Shown one piece after another: positions 1-12,640 of a DNA stretch of 64,000 nt. The stretch's first letter is position 1; each line of letters opens with the position of its first letter. The notes beneath the pieces are model-generated. The model made no database searches. It worked only from the letters and a program-made list of their open reading frames with translations, and had not been told where the DNA came from. The translations under genes were made by a program, and so were the position numbers. Source of the DNA: Sipunculus nudus (lineage: Eukaryota; Annelida; Sipuncula; Golfingiida; Sipunculidae); the NCBI GenBank assembly GCA_026874595.1, contig CM049316.1:7020339-7084338 (forward strand), in the 5' to 3' direction.

Positions 1-1045
1 TACTTCCTGCTTCAAATCCAGAAAAGTATTGGTGAAATACGACTAACATTAATGAAAGTTCAGTACAATTTGTATATATTGTATCAAAAATCATACAGAA
101 GCACCTACTTCTAAATTTATGTATTCAATGAAACAAAGTTTCTAGGATAATATGTGTTAGCAGGGTTCTGTTCTGCTGTGTTCTTTTCTAGAGAACTCCA
201 TTGAAACTGGACTTTTCTAACACTTTGCATACTTAAAGGGCCACATGGAAACTGGTGCCTAAAAGTGACTGTTGGTGCCACCAACAATTGCTTTTGTGTA
301 GCATTCATACATGCATCTGTTCAAATATCTCACCAGTGGTTTGTAATATTGGCTTGACATTAAGCATGTCAATAGAGCTTGGACACTTTTAATCTCAGGC
401 AGAAGACCTGAGATAGTGTTGCCCATCTGTTAGTGTTAGTCTGTATGGGGTGAAAATTGCACATGATTCTCAGGAGTGGTTTGATGTATTTGCCAGAAAT
501 TTTGCAGGTCCATCCTTCTCATATCTTTCTTGTACGCAAGACAATTGCACCACCTGCAACCACATTTCATTGAATACATCAATGTATTTTTCTCTGGAGT
601 GGTTTGACTTTTCAGCCTGAAATTTTACATACATGTCCATAGATCTTGGATACCTTTATCTCATACATAAGACTGGTGGTGCCACCTGCCAATGTTTAGG
701 CATGGCATCCAACTGTACATCTGTTTTGGGTGAAAATATATCTGGGTTGTGGTTGGGTGTATTTACATGAAATTTGTCATGCCATTCCATATTGGATAGC
801 TTGGTCATATTCAGACTGGTGGTACTGGTACCACCTACAATTGTGTTTTCATAGAATACATTCACATACAATCTCAAGGGCAGTTTGGCATATCAGCCTG
901 ACAATTTGCATGTTCATATATCTTGGATAGCATACCAAACTTCACTGCATTTAAAAGCAAAACTGCAGGTAATACAAATTTATACATATTGATCCATTAC
1001 CTCCCTTGAAAAGTGATGCATATTGTAAAGGAGTAATTATGTCTT
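1..1045. repeat. Degenerate dispersed repeat, family E (tandem-like)
   Basis: About 300-960 shows several diverged blocks built from 'TTTGACTT..CCTGAAATTT', '..CTTGGATA..' and 'CTGGTGGTGCCACCTGC'. The same blocks occur at 7601-8215 and, better preserved, at 24440-25345. No coding frame is supported; the short open frames run across repeat blocks. Confidence 0.55.
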
Positions 1046-1072
1046 CATCGCCCCTCCAGGGGAGACATGTTT
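1046..1072 (+). repeat. 5' fragment of repeat family B, split by a type A insertion
   Basis: CCCCTCCAGGGGAGACATG at the left edge of the type A copy also starts the family B copy at 48783. The rest of this B copy resumes at about 3723. Confidence 0.55.
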
Positions 1073-1076
1073 TTTT

Positions 1077-1107
1077 TAGCTCAGCTGACTATAAGTCATC
1101 TGAGCTA
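1077..1107. repeat. Terminal hairpin of type A copy 1
   Basis: 13-bp stem with one mismatch and a TATAA loop. The same hairpin is at 9785-9815, 11718-11748, 45473-45503 and 62548-62578. Confidence 0.85.
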
Positions 1108-1120
1108 TAGTCGTGGTCCA

Positions 1121-1182
1121 TTGTCCGTCGTCCGTCTGTCCGTCCGTCCGTCCGTCCGTCCGTCCGTCCGTCCGTCCGTCCG
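1121..1182. repeat. (CCGT)n tetranucleotide tract
   Basis: About 15 CCGT units with occasional CTGT variants. It is the longest of five such tracts; the others are 9830-9881, 11764-11808, 45521-45564 and 62594-62642, always about 40 bp after the type A hairpin. Confidence 0.9.
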
Positions 1183-3722
1183 TAGATGTGGCACGTTTTG
1201 AAACCGTAAGACCTAGGAATCCAAAATTCAGCATAATGTTAGATGTCCCCAAGATCTCCTACCAAGCCGAAAACTGGGTCTTTTCGACTTCGTTCCTTTG
1301 AGAAATTAAGGAAAAACCTCAATTTTTTATTAAAAACCTATTTTCACACTTCAGGACTGCCTAATATCAAAACCACTCATCTGTTTTTCCTCATATTTAC
1401 CATAAATATTCCTCTATATAGTTCCTATGTACATTCAAGGAAATATGTCTGTATTATATAATTTAAAAAAGTTATGGGCCCAAACATAATGCATTTTGTA
1501 AAAAATCAGGAAAGATATTTGATCACTTAACACAAAACATGTTAAAGCTATGGACTTTTTTTCCAGTAATATAACTTTAATTAATCAAAATTAAATTGTA
1601 TACCCAAAATTAGATGAAAATCTTTTAAATTTTTTAAAATATTAATAAAAATAAAAAATTGGTACCTTAAATTTTGCCCAAATTTGACCATGGCACGTTT
1701 TTTTCCTGTAAGTACTGTGGATTTAATTTTAACAGCATGTTTTTGTTACCTTTTCAACTGTTAACACCAAAAATTTGAAACCAGTTGATCGAAAACTGTA
1801 GATTTTATTCAAGTTTTCAAGCACCATGTAACATATTGTACACATCAAGCTAGTGTTATGCAGTTTGCAAGAGCTCAGCTCCCCAGCTTCAGCTCTTAGT
1901 TCCTTAAATTCGGCATACAGCTAGATGTCTCCAAAATCCCCTACCATGCCAAGAATTTGGTCACTAGGACTTAATACCTTCAAGATATTAATGAAAAACC
2001 TCATTTTTCCATTAAAAACCCATTGTTACACTTCAAGACTGCCTAATATCAAAACCACTGATCTGACTTTAATCATAAATAATATCCATATTTTTCATTC
2101 TCTATGCACATGCCAGAATGATGTCAGTATTGCGTAATTGTTTTAAGTAATGGGCCCAAACATAATGCACTTTGTAAAAAATGAAGAAATATATTTACTC
2201 CCTTAACAAGGGGATTGCTGAAGCTAGAGATTTTTTGTCAGGGATGTAACATTATTTAATCAAGATTCAATTGAATACCCAAAATTAGTTATGAATTTTT
2301 CAAATTTTATAAGTCATTAGTATAAATGTAAAATTAGTAACTTAAATTTTGCCCAACTTTGACCATGGCACGTTTGTTTCCTGTGACCACTGTTGATATA
2401 ATTTTCATATCATGCACACATAAGGATTTCAGCTTTTAATTTTAGAAAGCTGAAAGAAATTGGCCAAAAATTGTAGCTTTTATTAATGTTTTTATGAGAC
2501 CCTGTCAGACTTTGGCTCTCTCCAGCCCCTCTTGAGTCACCTGTATGTTGACCTTGTTGAACTTTCAGCAAATTATGCATGCTTGAGGCGAGGCATACAG
2601 GGAATCCAGGCAGCTTATGGCCAGCCACAGTTGATCCAGGTGTCCAACCCAACTAATCTAGTAGTTTTAACCAACTACATACAATAAACAATAAATTAAT
2701 AAATTTTTATTGGTTTTTAATAAAAAATTAATGAAAAATAGAAAAGGAATTAGTTAGTTTATTATAACAGGAAATTAACTTGCAGTTACTGATGATATAA
2801 GAATCTTGTATCGATGGATAGAATGTCACGTATTCCAAATAACACCATGCAGTCACCTATGGTATTTTTCAGTTCAATTTTAATGATAAAGAAGTAAATC
2901 ATATCATTCATCACTAATCATTAGGGATCATATGATGGAAATTAATGATAGACAAAGATGCAGTTGATAATATTAATCTAGATTCCTACTGTGTCTAGTG
3001 TGTACATTGATGTGAAATTAGTCCAAAATGAATTTATTACAGTTATTTTTTAATATAAATAAAAGCCATAAAACCAGGTACTTATGATCATTATTTAAAT
3101 GTGTGAATTTTGTATATTCTGGATTCTCAACATCGTTTGGTGAAAACTGAATAAATACCAGACATGGTGCGAATACTTTGTAATTGTATTTAAATACGAA
3201 TATGATTATGTACTCCATTATAAAATTTCTTGCATAAAGAATGGGAATTCAGGTAAAAATGAAAGTATATGAATACCAGTGCAAATACTTTCAAAATGTA
3301 TTCATGAATGCATTCATGAATATATTCTTTAATATTATTTTAATAATCATTTCAGTTATATTTCATTTTAAAAAATCATATGATTCTCTTATTATTTTTA
3401 ATAAAAATTATATTTGGGACAATATTTGTAATTTTTTTTAATTAATAGTTAAACCCTTATATTATATATTCTGCTTATAAGTTATATTGCCAAGTCAAAA
3501 TCTGTCTGACAATAGTACTCCATTTGTTAATAAAATAAATGAAATCAATCCTCTTCCCTGTCTCCAAAGGTACTATCAAAATCATACATAAGCTAAACAA
3601 CAACAACTCATATTACAGCTTTTATTTATTACCACACAAAACCAGCATGTGCCTCATTTCTATATAAAATATTTTTTTATCATATATCACAGCTGAGCGT
3701 CGTGACCCATAGGTCCCTTGTT

Positions 3723-4320
3723 TAATATCATCATCTGTGTTGCCTGTCATCATCATCAGTCATTGTCGTCTGCAGGATATCATGTGAATGTGATAACTTT
3801 TGAAGGGCTGCATAATTTGAAACACAAATTGTTCCTACCAAAATATCTTATGATTTCAAAAACTGGTGACCTGGACCATCTTCAAGGTCAAATCTGCCAA
3901 AATGTAAAGTTTTGGCACCCCATCGCTTGTGAAGTAGTTCACATTTAGTCCTCAAATTTGGTCTATGCCTTGTTGCAACCAAGTTCTTGAATGAGTTCAA
4001 AAACCAGTGACCTTGACCAGGATCTTCAAGCCTTCAAGTAAAAATTAGCCAAATTATACTTATTGTCTTGTGAACATGATAACTTTTGAAGGGCTGCATA
4101 TTTTACTAAAAATTTGAAATGCAAATTGTTACTACCAAAATCTTGGAGGCTTTCGAAAACCTGTGACCTTGACCTTCATCTTCAGGGTAAAACTAGCTGA
4201 AATCAAGAACCAGATATAGAATAAAATAAGGCATATTTTTACCCCTAATGTTTTGGGATGTCCATGGGGGGGGGGGGGGTGAAGGAGACATAAATCCAAA
4301 AACAAAGCCATTGTTGAAAT
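3723..4320 (+). repeat. Repeat family B, main part
   Basis: Shares long blocks with 48783-49235: 'GTCGTCTGCAGGATATC', 'GATAACTTTTGAAGGGCTG', 'CCTTGACC' motifs and a 3' end with a G-run, GGAGACATA and AAAACAAAGC. It contains a G15 run at about 4265-4279. No coding potential. Confidence 0.6.
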
Positions 4321-4928
4321 ACCTGTTACCACTGGTTAACTATGTAGTGTTTATCAGTGAGTGGTGTACAGGCTCATGCTTAATTGTTCATATTAACTTC
4401 ATATTTGATGAAGGGCCTAATACTATTGAGTCTGGTTAATTCAGGCAAGTTGAATTATGAGTCCAAAGCTCAGCAAGGAGCTATTCTTGATAATGGGTTC
4501 TAACAGACATTGCAGCATAAGCAGTGAATGAGTTGCGATTGCCCAGGCAGCCAGTCGAGGGGGGGGGGGGGTGGACTATGCTGATGAAAATAAGCAGGTG
4601 CTTCCTTATTTGGCTGCAATGTATGGAGGTTACCTGCATAACTGGTTGCTGTTATGCTAGTGGATTTGAAAATACAAATAAAGTTTCCCAGTAGATCAAA
4701 GAAAATATATATTGCAAGTAGGACAACTACACCTTTTATGTACACAACAGGTCTACACCAGGTGTCGTTTGTTTACACCTGGAATGATTCCAGGTCAATA
4801 TGACCAAGTGTGTGGTCAAGTAAGTGACCAGAAATATATCCATTGATTAACTGTGACCAGGCAGGAGTGTTTGACTCCCACTAAACGTTCCTGTTATCAT
4901 TACTCAAAGCTCTATTTGGTACAGAGAA
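4321..4928. other. Unremarkable non-coding stretch
   Basis: No gene or recognised repeat seen, apart from a G-run near 4559-4571. Confidence 0.5.
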
Positions 4929-6395
4929 TATATATGTCACAGGACAAACTCTGATTCAGTAGAATCGTCGATCCTGCTAGGACAAAGTCCAATTGGACTT
5001 CCTACTAGGAAAAACTCTGATCAGACTTTCTACTAGTAAGATTGGCGATTCTACTAGGACAAACTCCGATCTTAGCCTCTACTAGGACAAACTCTGACCA
5101 ACAAGAGACCACAACATAATTAGACTTTCTACTAGTAGAATTGGCGATTCTACTAGGACAAACTCCGATCGTGGTCTCTACTAGGACAAACTCTGATCGT
5201 AGTCTCTACTAGGACAAACTCCGATTGTAGTCTCTACAAGGAGAAATTTACCTTAATTCACCTTATTAAAACTGTTTATCTACTTGTATATATGTATAAT
5301 TCCTTAATATTGATCTAAAATATTTCATTCACATCCTGTCTTAAATTCACAGCAAAAAAATGCATTATATACATCCACCTGTTCTTATGTTTATCAATTA
5401 AACCACTGTTACAGAATGTAGGTATTTCAAATAGAACTTTGATTCTCAGAAATACACATCCCTTGGTTATGTACAATTCATACAAGTTCATATTCTAAAA
5501 AATACAAATAAAAGCACAAGCACATATAAGCACAAACTCTTTATCTACTTGTATATATGTAAAATTCCTAAATTTAAGGACAGATCTAAAATATTTCATT
5601 CACATCCTGTCCTTATACACAAACTTACTTTATACCAGTACATACAGATGACCGGTCTTTATTTCACCTGTACACTATAAGGAGCAATCATATACAATAC
5701 AGCGTAATAACAAGAATTCTATAAGTATAGTACATAATACAATGAATAAATATAATGGTTTTACAAAAAAAACTAACATGTCAACCATTACCATATACCA
5801 GTGTTTAACCCCAAATTAAAAACCAAATAAACAACCGTTGTCCTGTTTATTGTATAAAACAATCATGATATACTCTAGTCTTTTAGAAAGTCATATTGTG
5901 TATAATCATAGGATATTGTGTTTTATCGTATGTGCTTGTATTTGTATTTCTTTATTTTTTGTCAAATACATAAATAAAACATTTGGTTACCATATTACTG
6001 TGTTTAATTTATTCATAATCTCAGGTTTCAAAAATTAGACCATTATGGTAAGTTTGTCCTAAGTGAGACTACAATTGGAGTTTGTCCTAGTTGAAGCTCT
6101 GATCCAACTAGTACATTTATATATGATTGGAGTTAGTCCTAGTAGAGAACACGATCGGAGTTTGTCTTAGTAGAATCACCGATTCTACTAGTAGAAAGTC
6201 TAATTATGTTGTGGTCTCTGGTTGATCGGAGTTTGTCCGTGTAGAGGCTATGATTGGAGTTTGTCCTAGTAGAATTGCCGATCCTACTAGTAGAAAGTCT
6301 GATTGGAGTTTCTCCTAGTAGAGAGTCCGATTGGACTTTGTCCTAGTAAGATCGACGATTCTACTGGATCGGAGTTTGTCCTGTGATATATATAT
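4929..6395. mobile_element. Foldback-type element with long, internally repetitive terminal inverted repeats
   Basis: The left arm 4935-5243 and right arm 6051-6387 are inverted copies, starting CACAGGACAAACTC on the left and ending GAGTTTGTCCTGTGA on the right. Each arm is built from variants of a 25-30-bp subunit (CTACTAGGACAAACTCCGAT). The AT-rich centre of about 0.8 kb has no supported gene but holds a diverged direct repeat (about 5270-5335 and 5538-5612). The flanks are TATATA-rich on both sides, consistent with a TA-type target duplication. This architecture matches foldback/MITE-like DNA elements; no transposase is present. Confidence 0.8.
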
Positions 6396-6984
6396 ACAGA
6401 TGCATCGATTGATTCACTTTGTTACTTCTTAACAGCACTTAAATGGTGCCTTTATGATGTCTGTTTCCTTTATGATGTGTGATAGACTGATAGCTCACTG
6501 GGTAGTAACATTATATTATAACATTAATAGTAGGCTACAGCTGTCTTGACTTTTTTGTTAAGCTTAAGTTTTTAACGTCACACTTTACGTTGCAGCTGCC
6601 TGTAATATTAAAGGTCTGTAAAAAATGAATTCATGCCTGCAGACACAAGTTGTAATTTGATGTTAACCACATTTGATGTGTGTCTTGTGAAGCATTATGT
6701 TCAGTTTCATCAGTGTTGCTTAAAATAACCCTGTTTTATTGTTCTTTTCCCATTCAAGCTTGCTGTTGTGTCCATCATTTAAGTTGATAAACACAGAACA
6801 GTGTCATCTTCATTATGCAGTTCAACACACTGCATGCAAGTTCATTTCATTTGTTACAACCTGTGTATCATACTGTGTGTCAATATCTCTTAAAAGTGAG
6901 TGAAATCTAGTCTATAATAGGGTTTATGTGCTATAACTGTATGTTACCAGTTAGTATTGCTTCATCCCAAGACACAGTTAGGAG
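6396..6984. other. Non-coding, nothing recognised
   Basis: AT-rich sequence without a supported coding frame or a repeat that I could match elsewhere in the window. Confidence 0.5.
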
Positions 6985-7600
6985 ATAGTAGGGTTTAGGC
7001 ACTGCCCCGCCGTGCTGAGATTTCTATCAGGCGAGATAACTCGAAAAATATTTCACAGATATTTACCAAACTTTACATATGCATAGATATGGGTGAGAGG
7101 ACAAAGCCTTTCTAAAATGGGGTCATGACCTTCACTATGAGAGTGAAATTAACCTTGAAAAGGTCCATTTTAGGGGAAAATCACACAAAATCTTAAATAT
7201 CTCAGGAAATATTGCAAAGATTGATCCAAAAATCAAGTTGACTGTAGATCTTGGATATTGTTGTCATTTACCAGAAACTGGTGGCACTACCTATTATCCT
7301 TTTCTTGTTTACATGCCATTTTATACCCCCATCATTGTCATTTGACAGTACTGTGAGCATTTTAAGTCAAGACTAATGGACAGATTTCTTTCTTATTTTC
7401 CAAATACATAGGTATGGGGTATGGGATGATGTATATTTAAATTGGGGTCATAACCTTTCCTATGAGAGTGACCTTGACCTTGAATATTGCCATGCATGGT
7501 GAAAAGCACACAAAATCCTAAATATCTCAATAAGGGATGCATGGATTGGTCCATAAAACAAATTGACCAAAGATCTTGGATAGCTTTGTCTTCTGCTGAA
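6985..7600 (+). repeat. Repeat family C, copy 1
   Basis: Matches 60666-61235 over most of its length: 'GCATAGATATGGGTGAGAGG', 'GGGGTCATGACCTT', 'ACTGTGAGCATT..AAGTCAA' and 'TATGGGATGATGT'. It contains TGACCTTGACCTTGAAT, a doubled nuclear-receptor-like half-site. Non-coding. Confidence 0.65.
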
Positions 7601-8215
7601 GACAGGTTGGGCCACCTTCTGTCCTTTTCTTGTTTTTGTGCTCTCTAATACCCCACCATTGCCACTTGATAGTACTGTGAGCATTATAAGTCAAAAACTA
7701 ATGGATAGATTGGGCTTAAATTATGCATGTCCATTAATCTTGGATACATTCATCTTGAATTCAAGACTGGTAGTGCCATCTGCAATCGTTTTTGTGGCAT
7801 CCATCCGTACGTATGCTTTAGGTGAAATTGCTCATATATCAGGAGTGATTCTATGTATTGGTCCGATATTTGGCATGTACAGCCATCTTGGAGAGTTTTC
7901 TCGTAAAGCTGTCAGGTGCCGCAAACCTACCTTACTGTTTTCATAGTATAAAAAAATGCCCTTTTCTCAGGAATGATTTGTGGTATTGGCCTGAAATTCT
8001 GCTTGTCCATCTCATATTCAAGACTGGTGGCACCCTCTGCATTAGTTTTTGTGTGGTGTCCATCGGTACATTTGCTGTAGGTGAAAATTGTTCATATCTG
8101 AGGAATCGTTCAATGTGTTGGTCTGCCATTTGGCATGTACATCCATCTTGGAGAGTTTTCTCATCAACAAGACAGGTGGCACCATCTACATTACCATCTT
8201 AATAGTATAAATTAA
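7601..8215 (+). repeat. Repeat family E, copy 2
   Basis: Diverged tandem blocks with CTTGGATACATTCATCTTG, AAGACTGGTGGCACC and similar strings also seen in 300-960 and 24440-25345. It contains an open frame of 114 codons across the repeat, which I take as chance. Confidence 0.5.
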
Positions 8216-9780
8216 TCCCCTTTTCTCAAGAGTGATTCACCATATTGTCCCCATATTTGGTGAAAAATATTGTTTCTCAATTTGATAGATGTAAAAAACC
8301 ATGGTTGCTTTCAAAGTGTCAGTATATATGTTGCTGAAGCTGGGGGGCCTATTCTTAAAGGGTGGGGGGGGATTACTATGCCTGGGGATACTATGGCACC
8401 TATGGTGCCAAGATATGTCTAGTTGATTGTTGGATAAATGTTAATGTTTGTGTGCAGAGAATTATAAAAACTTAACAGACAAACAGACCTAGCTCAATGA
8501 GGAATTGATCTAACTGTATACACCATCCATGAAACATGTTTCCTTTGTCACAAATTTTGTTCTGAGCCACCTTGGAAGTAACATAAATTAAGCAGTGTTT
8601 TGAGACGGTTTGTGTGTAACTTGAAAATAAACTTGTTGTCAGGGTCAAAGTCAGGCTCTGGAGAGAACAATAAACCTAAATAAACTAGAGAGAGACTCTT
8701 ATAGTAGAATTTCACTGTGATCATGAACATTTGTAATTCATTTGTGAAAATACTTAAAAACAGCCCAGGTGAAATTGCAGTTGTGATCTGGCAAGGCAAA
8801 ATGACCTTGCCCAGGCAAGTTCTCAATCATTCTTGCAAAGGCCATATTACAATAAATCTGTAATATGTGTATCAGTCAATAATTTTAAATTAAGTTTTAA
8901 ATCTATCTCTAATATCAAGATTAAAATATTTTAAATATCTTCAAAGATATCAGAAGTTATTAAGCATAAGTTAAAGTTATAATAAAAGGCATATTGTTAC
9001 AGAGGGGAGGGTTGGTTAATCCTCATCTTTCATTTGTGAACTGTAACTCACTGTGTCCCAAGAAGGGAGGTTTGGGACACTATGGTTTCAGCATGTCATT
9101 TAGCTGGCACAAACAAGATTTGTAGGCTAGGGAAAAAATAATTGTCGGATTCTTTTTTTTTTCAGCTTTTGCATTTGTAAAGATAAAGGTCACTGATATT
9201 TAAACTTTGGTAATTAACTTTACTGAGTGAGCGTGACCCTCGATTGGTTTATAGTTAGAGAAGATCATATAAAACATATTTCTCAATCTCAGGGGAGGCA
9301 TTACTTGACAAAAGATTTAGTATAATTCTCTCCAATTAAAATGACTTGTGAGACCACCTACACTTCATTCCCCAATAGTTATACATTAAATATTAGGTCA
9401 GCTGACTACACAAGTCATCTTGTTGTCAAGCTGTAAAACCAAACATCCATTAACATGGCTGATTTTATACCTGAAAGAAAAGACCTACATCAGAGATACA
9501 GACCTAAAATTTTGCATACAGTTACCTCAATTACTAATTTATTAAAGAAATGGGATAATTTGATAATATGTATGTGCTCTTATGAAACAACAAGGAAGAG
9601 AGATTTTTGAAAATTTTTTGTATGAAACTTCTAAACCTCATCAGATTAGTAAAAATACAAGAAAAAACATGTAAACTGCACCTGTCCTAGTTATTTGTAG
9701 ACGGCAGTCATTATGATGAAATTGGTCCTCCCTGCAAAATGATGGGAAGGGCCATTAAAGAACATGAAATAGTCGTGAGA
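8216..9780. other. Non-coding stretch, nothing recognised
   Basis: AT-rich; short G-runs near 8341-8370. No supported gene, RNA or repeat family. Confidence 0.5.
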
Positions 9781-11713
9781 TTTTTAGCTCAGCTGACTAT
9801 AAGTCATCTGAGCTATAGTCGTGGTCCATTGTCCGTCGTCCGTCCGTCTGTCCGTCCGTCCGTCCGTCCGTCCGTCCGTAGATGTGGCACGTTTTGAAAC
9901 CGTAAGACCTAGGAATCCAAAATTCGGCATAATGTTAGATGTCCCCAAGATCTCCTACCAAGCCGAAAACTGGGTGTTTGCAACTTCGTTCCTTTGAGAA
10001 ATTAAGGAAAAACCTCAATTTTTTATTAAAAACCTATTTTCACACTTCAGGACTGCCTAATATCAAAACCACTCATCTGTTTTACCTCATATTTACCATA
10101 AATATTCCTCTATATAGTTCCTATGTACATGCCAGAAATTATGTCTGTATTATTTAATTTAAAAAAGTTATGGGCCCAAACATAATGCATTTTGTAAAAA
10201 ATCAGAAAAGATATTTGATCACTTAACACAAAAAATGTTAATGCTATGGACCTTTTTTCCAGTAATATAACTTTAATTAATCAAAATTAAATTGTATACC
10301 CAAAATTAGATGAAAATCTTTTAAATTTTTTAAAATATTAATAAAAATAAAAAATTGGTACCTTAAATTTTGCCCAACTTTGACCATGGCACGTTTTTTT
10401 CCTGTAAGTACTGTGGATTTAATTTTCACAGCCTGTTTTTGTTAGCATTTCAACTGTTAAAACCAAAAATTTGAAACCAGTTGATCAAAAACTGTAGATT
10501 TTAATCAAGTTTTCAAGCACCATGTAACATATTGTTTACATCAAGCTAGTGTTATGCAGTTTGCAAGAGCTCAGCTCCCCAGCTTCAGCTCTAAGTTCCT
10601 TAAATTCGGCATACAGTTAGATGTCTCCAAAATGCCCTACCATGCCAAGAATTTGGTCACTAGGACATTAGAGATATTAATGAAAAACTTCATTTTTCCA
10701 TTAAAAACCCATTGTTACACTTCAAGACTGCCTAATATCAAAACCACTGATCTGACTTTAATCATAAATAATATACATATTTTTCATTCTCTATGCACAT
10801 GCCAGAATGATGTCAGTATTGTGTTATTGTTTTAAGTTATGGGCCCAAATATAATGCACTTTGTAAAAAATCAAGAAATATATTTACTCCCTTAACAAGA
10901 GCATTGCTGAAGCTAGAGATTTTTTTGTCAGGGATGTAACATTATTTAATCAAGATTCAATTGAATACCCAAAATTAGTTCTGAATTTTTCAAATTTTAT
11001 TTAGTATAAATATAAAATTTGTACCTTAAATTTTGCCCAACTGTGACCATGGCACGTTTGTTTCCCGTGAGCACTGTTGATATAATTTTCATATCATGCA
11101 CACATAAGCATTTCAGCTTTTCAGTTTAAAAAGGCTGAAAGAAATTGGCCAAAAATTGTAGCTTTTATTAATGTTTTTTATGAGACCCTGTCAGACTTTG
11201 GCTCTCTCCAGCCCCTCTTGAGTCACCTGTATGTTGACCTTGTTGACCTTTCATCAAATTATGCACGCTTGAGGCGAGGCATACATGGAATCCAGGCAGC
11301 TTATGGCCAGCCACAGTTGATCCAGGTGTCCAACCCAACTCATCTAGTAGTTTTAACCAAGAACATAACAAAAAACAATAAATTAATAAATTTTTATTGG
11401 TTTTTAATAACAAATTAAAGAAAAATAGAAAAGGAATTTGTTAGTTTATAATAACAGGAAATTAACTTGCAGTTACTGATGATATAAGAATCTTGTATCG
11501 ATGGGTAGAATGTCACATATTCCAAATAACACCATGCAGTCACCTATGGCATTTTTCAGTTCAATTTTAATGATAAAGAAGTAAATCATATTATTCATTA
11601 CTAATCATTAGGGATCATATGAAGGAAATTAGACAAAGATGCAGTTGATAATATTAATCTAGATTCCTGCTGTGTCTAGTGTGTACATTGATGTGAAATT
11701 AGTCCAAAATGAA

Positions 11714-12606
11714 TTTTTAGCTCAGCTGACTATAAGTCATCTGAGCTATAGTCGTGGTCCATTGTCCGTCGTCCGTCCGTCTGTCCGTCTGTCCGTCCGT
11801 CCGTAGATGTGGCACGTTTTGAAACTGTAAGACCTAGGAATCCGAAATTCAGCATAATGTTAGATGTCCCCAAGATCTCCTACCAAGCCAAAAACTGGGT
11901 CTTTGCGACTTTGTTCCTTTGAGAAATTCAGGAAAAACCTCAATTTTTTATTTAAATCCTATTTTCACACTTCAGGACTGCCTAATTTCAAAACCACTCA
12001 TCTGTTTTTCCTCATATTAACCATAAATATTCTTCTATATAGTTCCTATGTACATGCCAGAAATTAAGTCTGTTAAGTATAAATTCTTTAAGTTATGGGC
12101 CCAAACATAATGGACTTTGTAAAAAATCAGGAAAAATATTTACTCACTTAACATGAAAAATTTTGAAACTATAGTCTATTTTCCCAAGTATATAACTATG
12201 TTTAATTAAGATTCAATTGTTTACCCAAAATTAGATCTGAATTTTGTAAATTTTTTTTAGTAATTAGCATAAAAATAAAATCAGTACCTTAAATTTTGCC
12301 CAACTTTGACCATGGCACGTTTTTTTCCTGTAAGTACCATTGATTTAATTTTCACAGCATGTAAACATAAATATTTAATTTGTTTAAATCTGAAATTTGG
12401 AAGTAAAAGCTTGAAAATTAAGCTAGTTATTGATTTTTTTCTTGAGGCTCTATTGTAGTCATTTGCTTTGATTACAGATTACAGATGCAGGATCCCACTC
12501 CAGGTCACTGTAAGTCAGCTATGCCAGGGTTTCTGATTTGTTACAGTCACTGGGGGAGATCCCCTGCTGTGACAGGTGTACAGTTATTCTGATATCACCA
12601 CCCCAA

Positions 12607-12640
<34 letters not shown>

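Larger units (their letters stand above)
1073..3722 (-). mobile_element. Type A dispersed element, copy 1 (Helentron/pearl-like, non-autonomous)
   Basis: About 2.65 kb. The left end has a hairpin at 1077-1107 (arms TAGCTCAGCTGAC / GTCATCTGAGCTA, loop TATAA) and then a CCGT tract. The interior holds two or three diverged core units of roughly 680 bp, each with a TGGCACGTTT block (about 1177, 1690, 2368). The right end is GACCCATAGGTCCCTTGTT. On the minus strand this reads as core repeats, ACGG microsatellite, hairpin and GAGCTAAAAA, an arrangement like the pearl/Helentron-type elements of bivalves. No protein is encoded. The orientation assignment is an inference. Confidence 0.6.

Noticed and set aside
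1113-1301. Small secreted or Ser/Pro-rich peptide (SVRPSVRPSVRPSV)
   Set aside because: Translation of the CCGT tetranucleotide tract; the same string appears at each type A copy.
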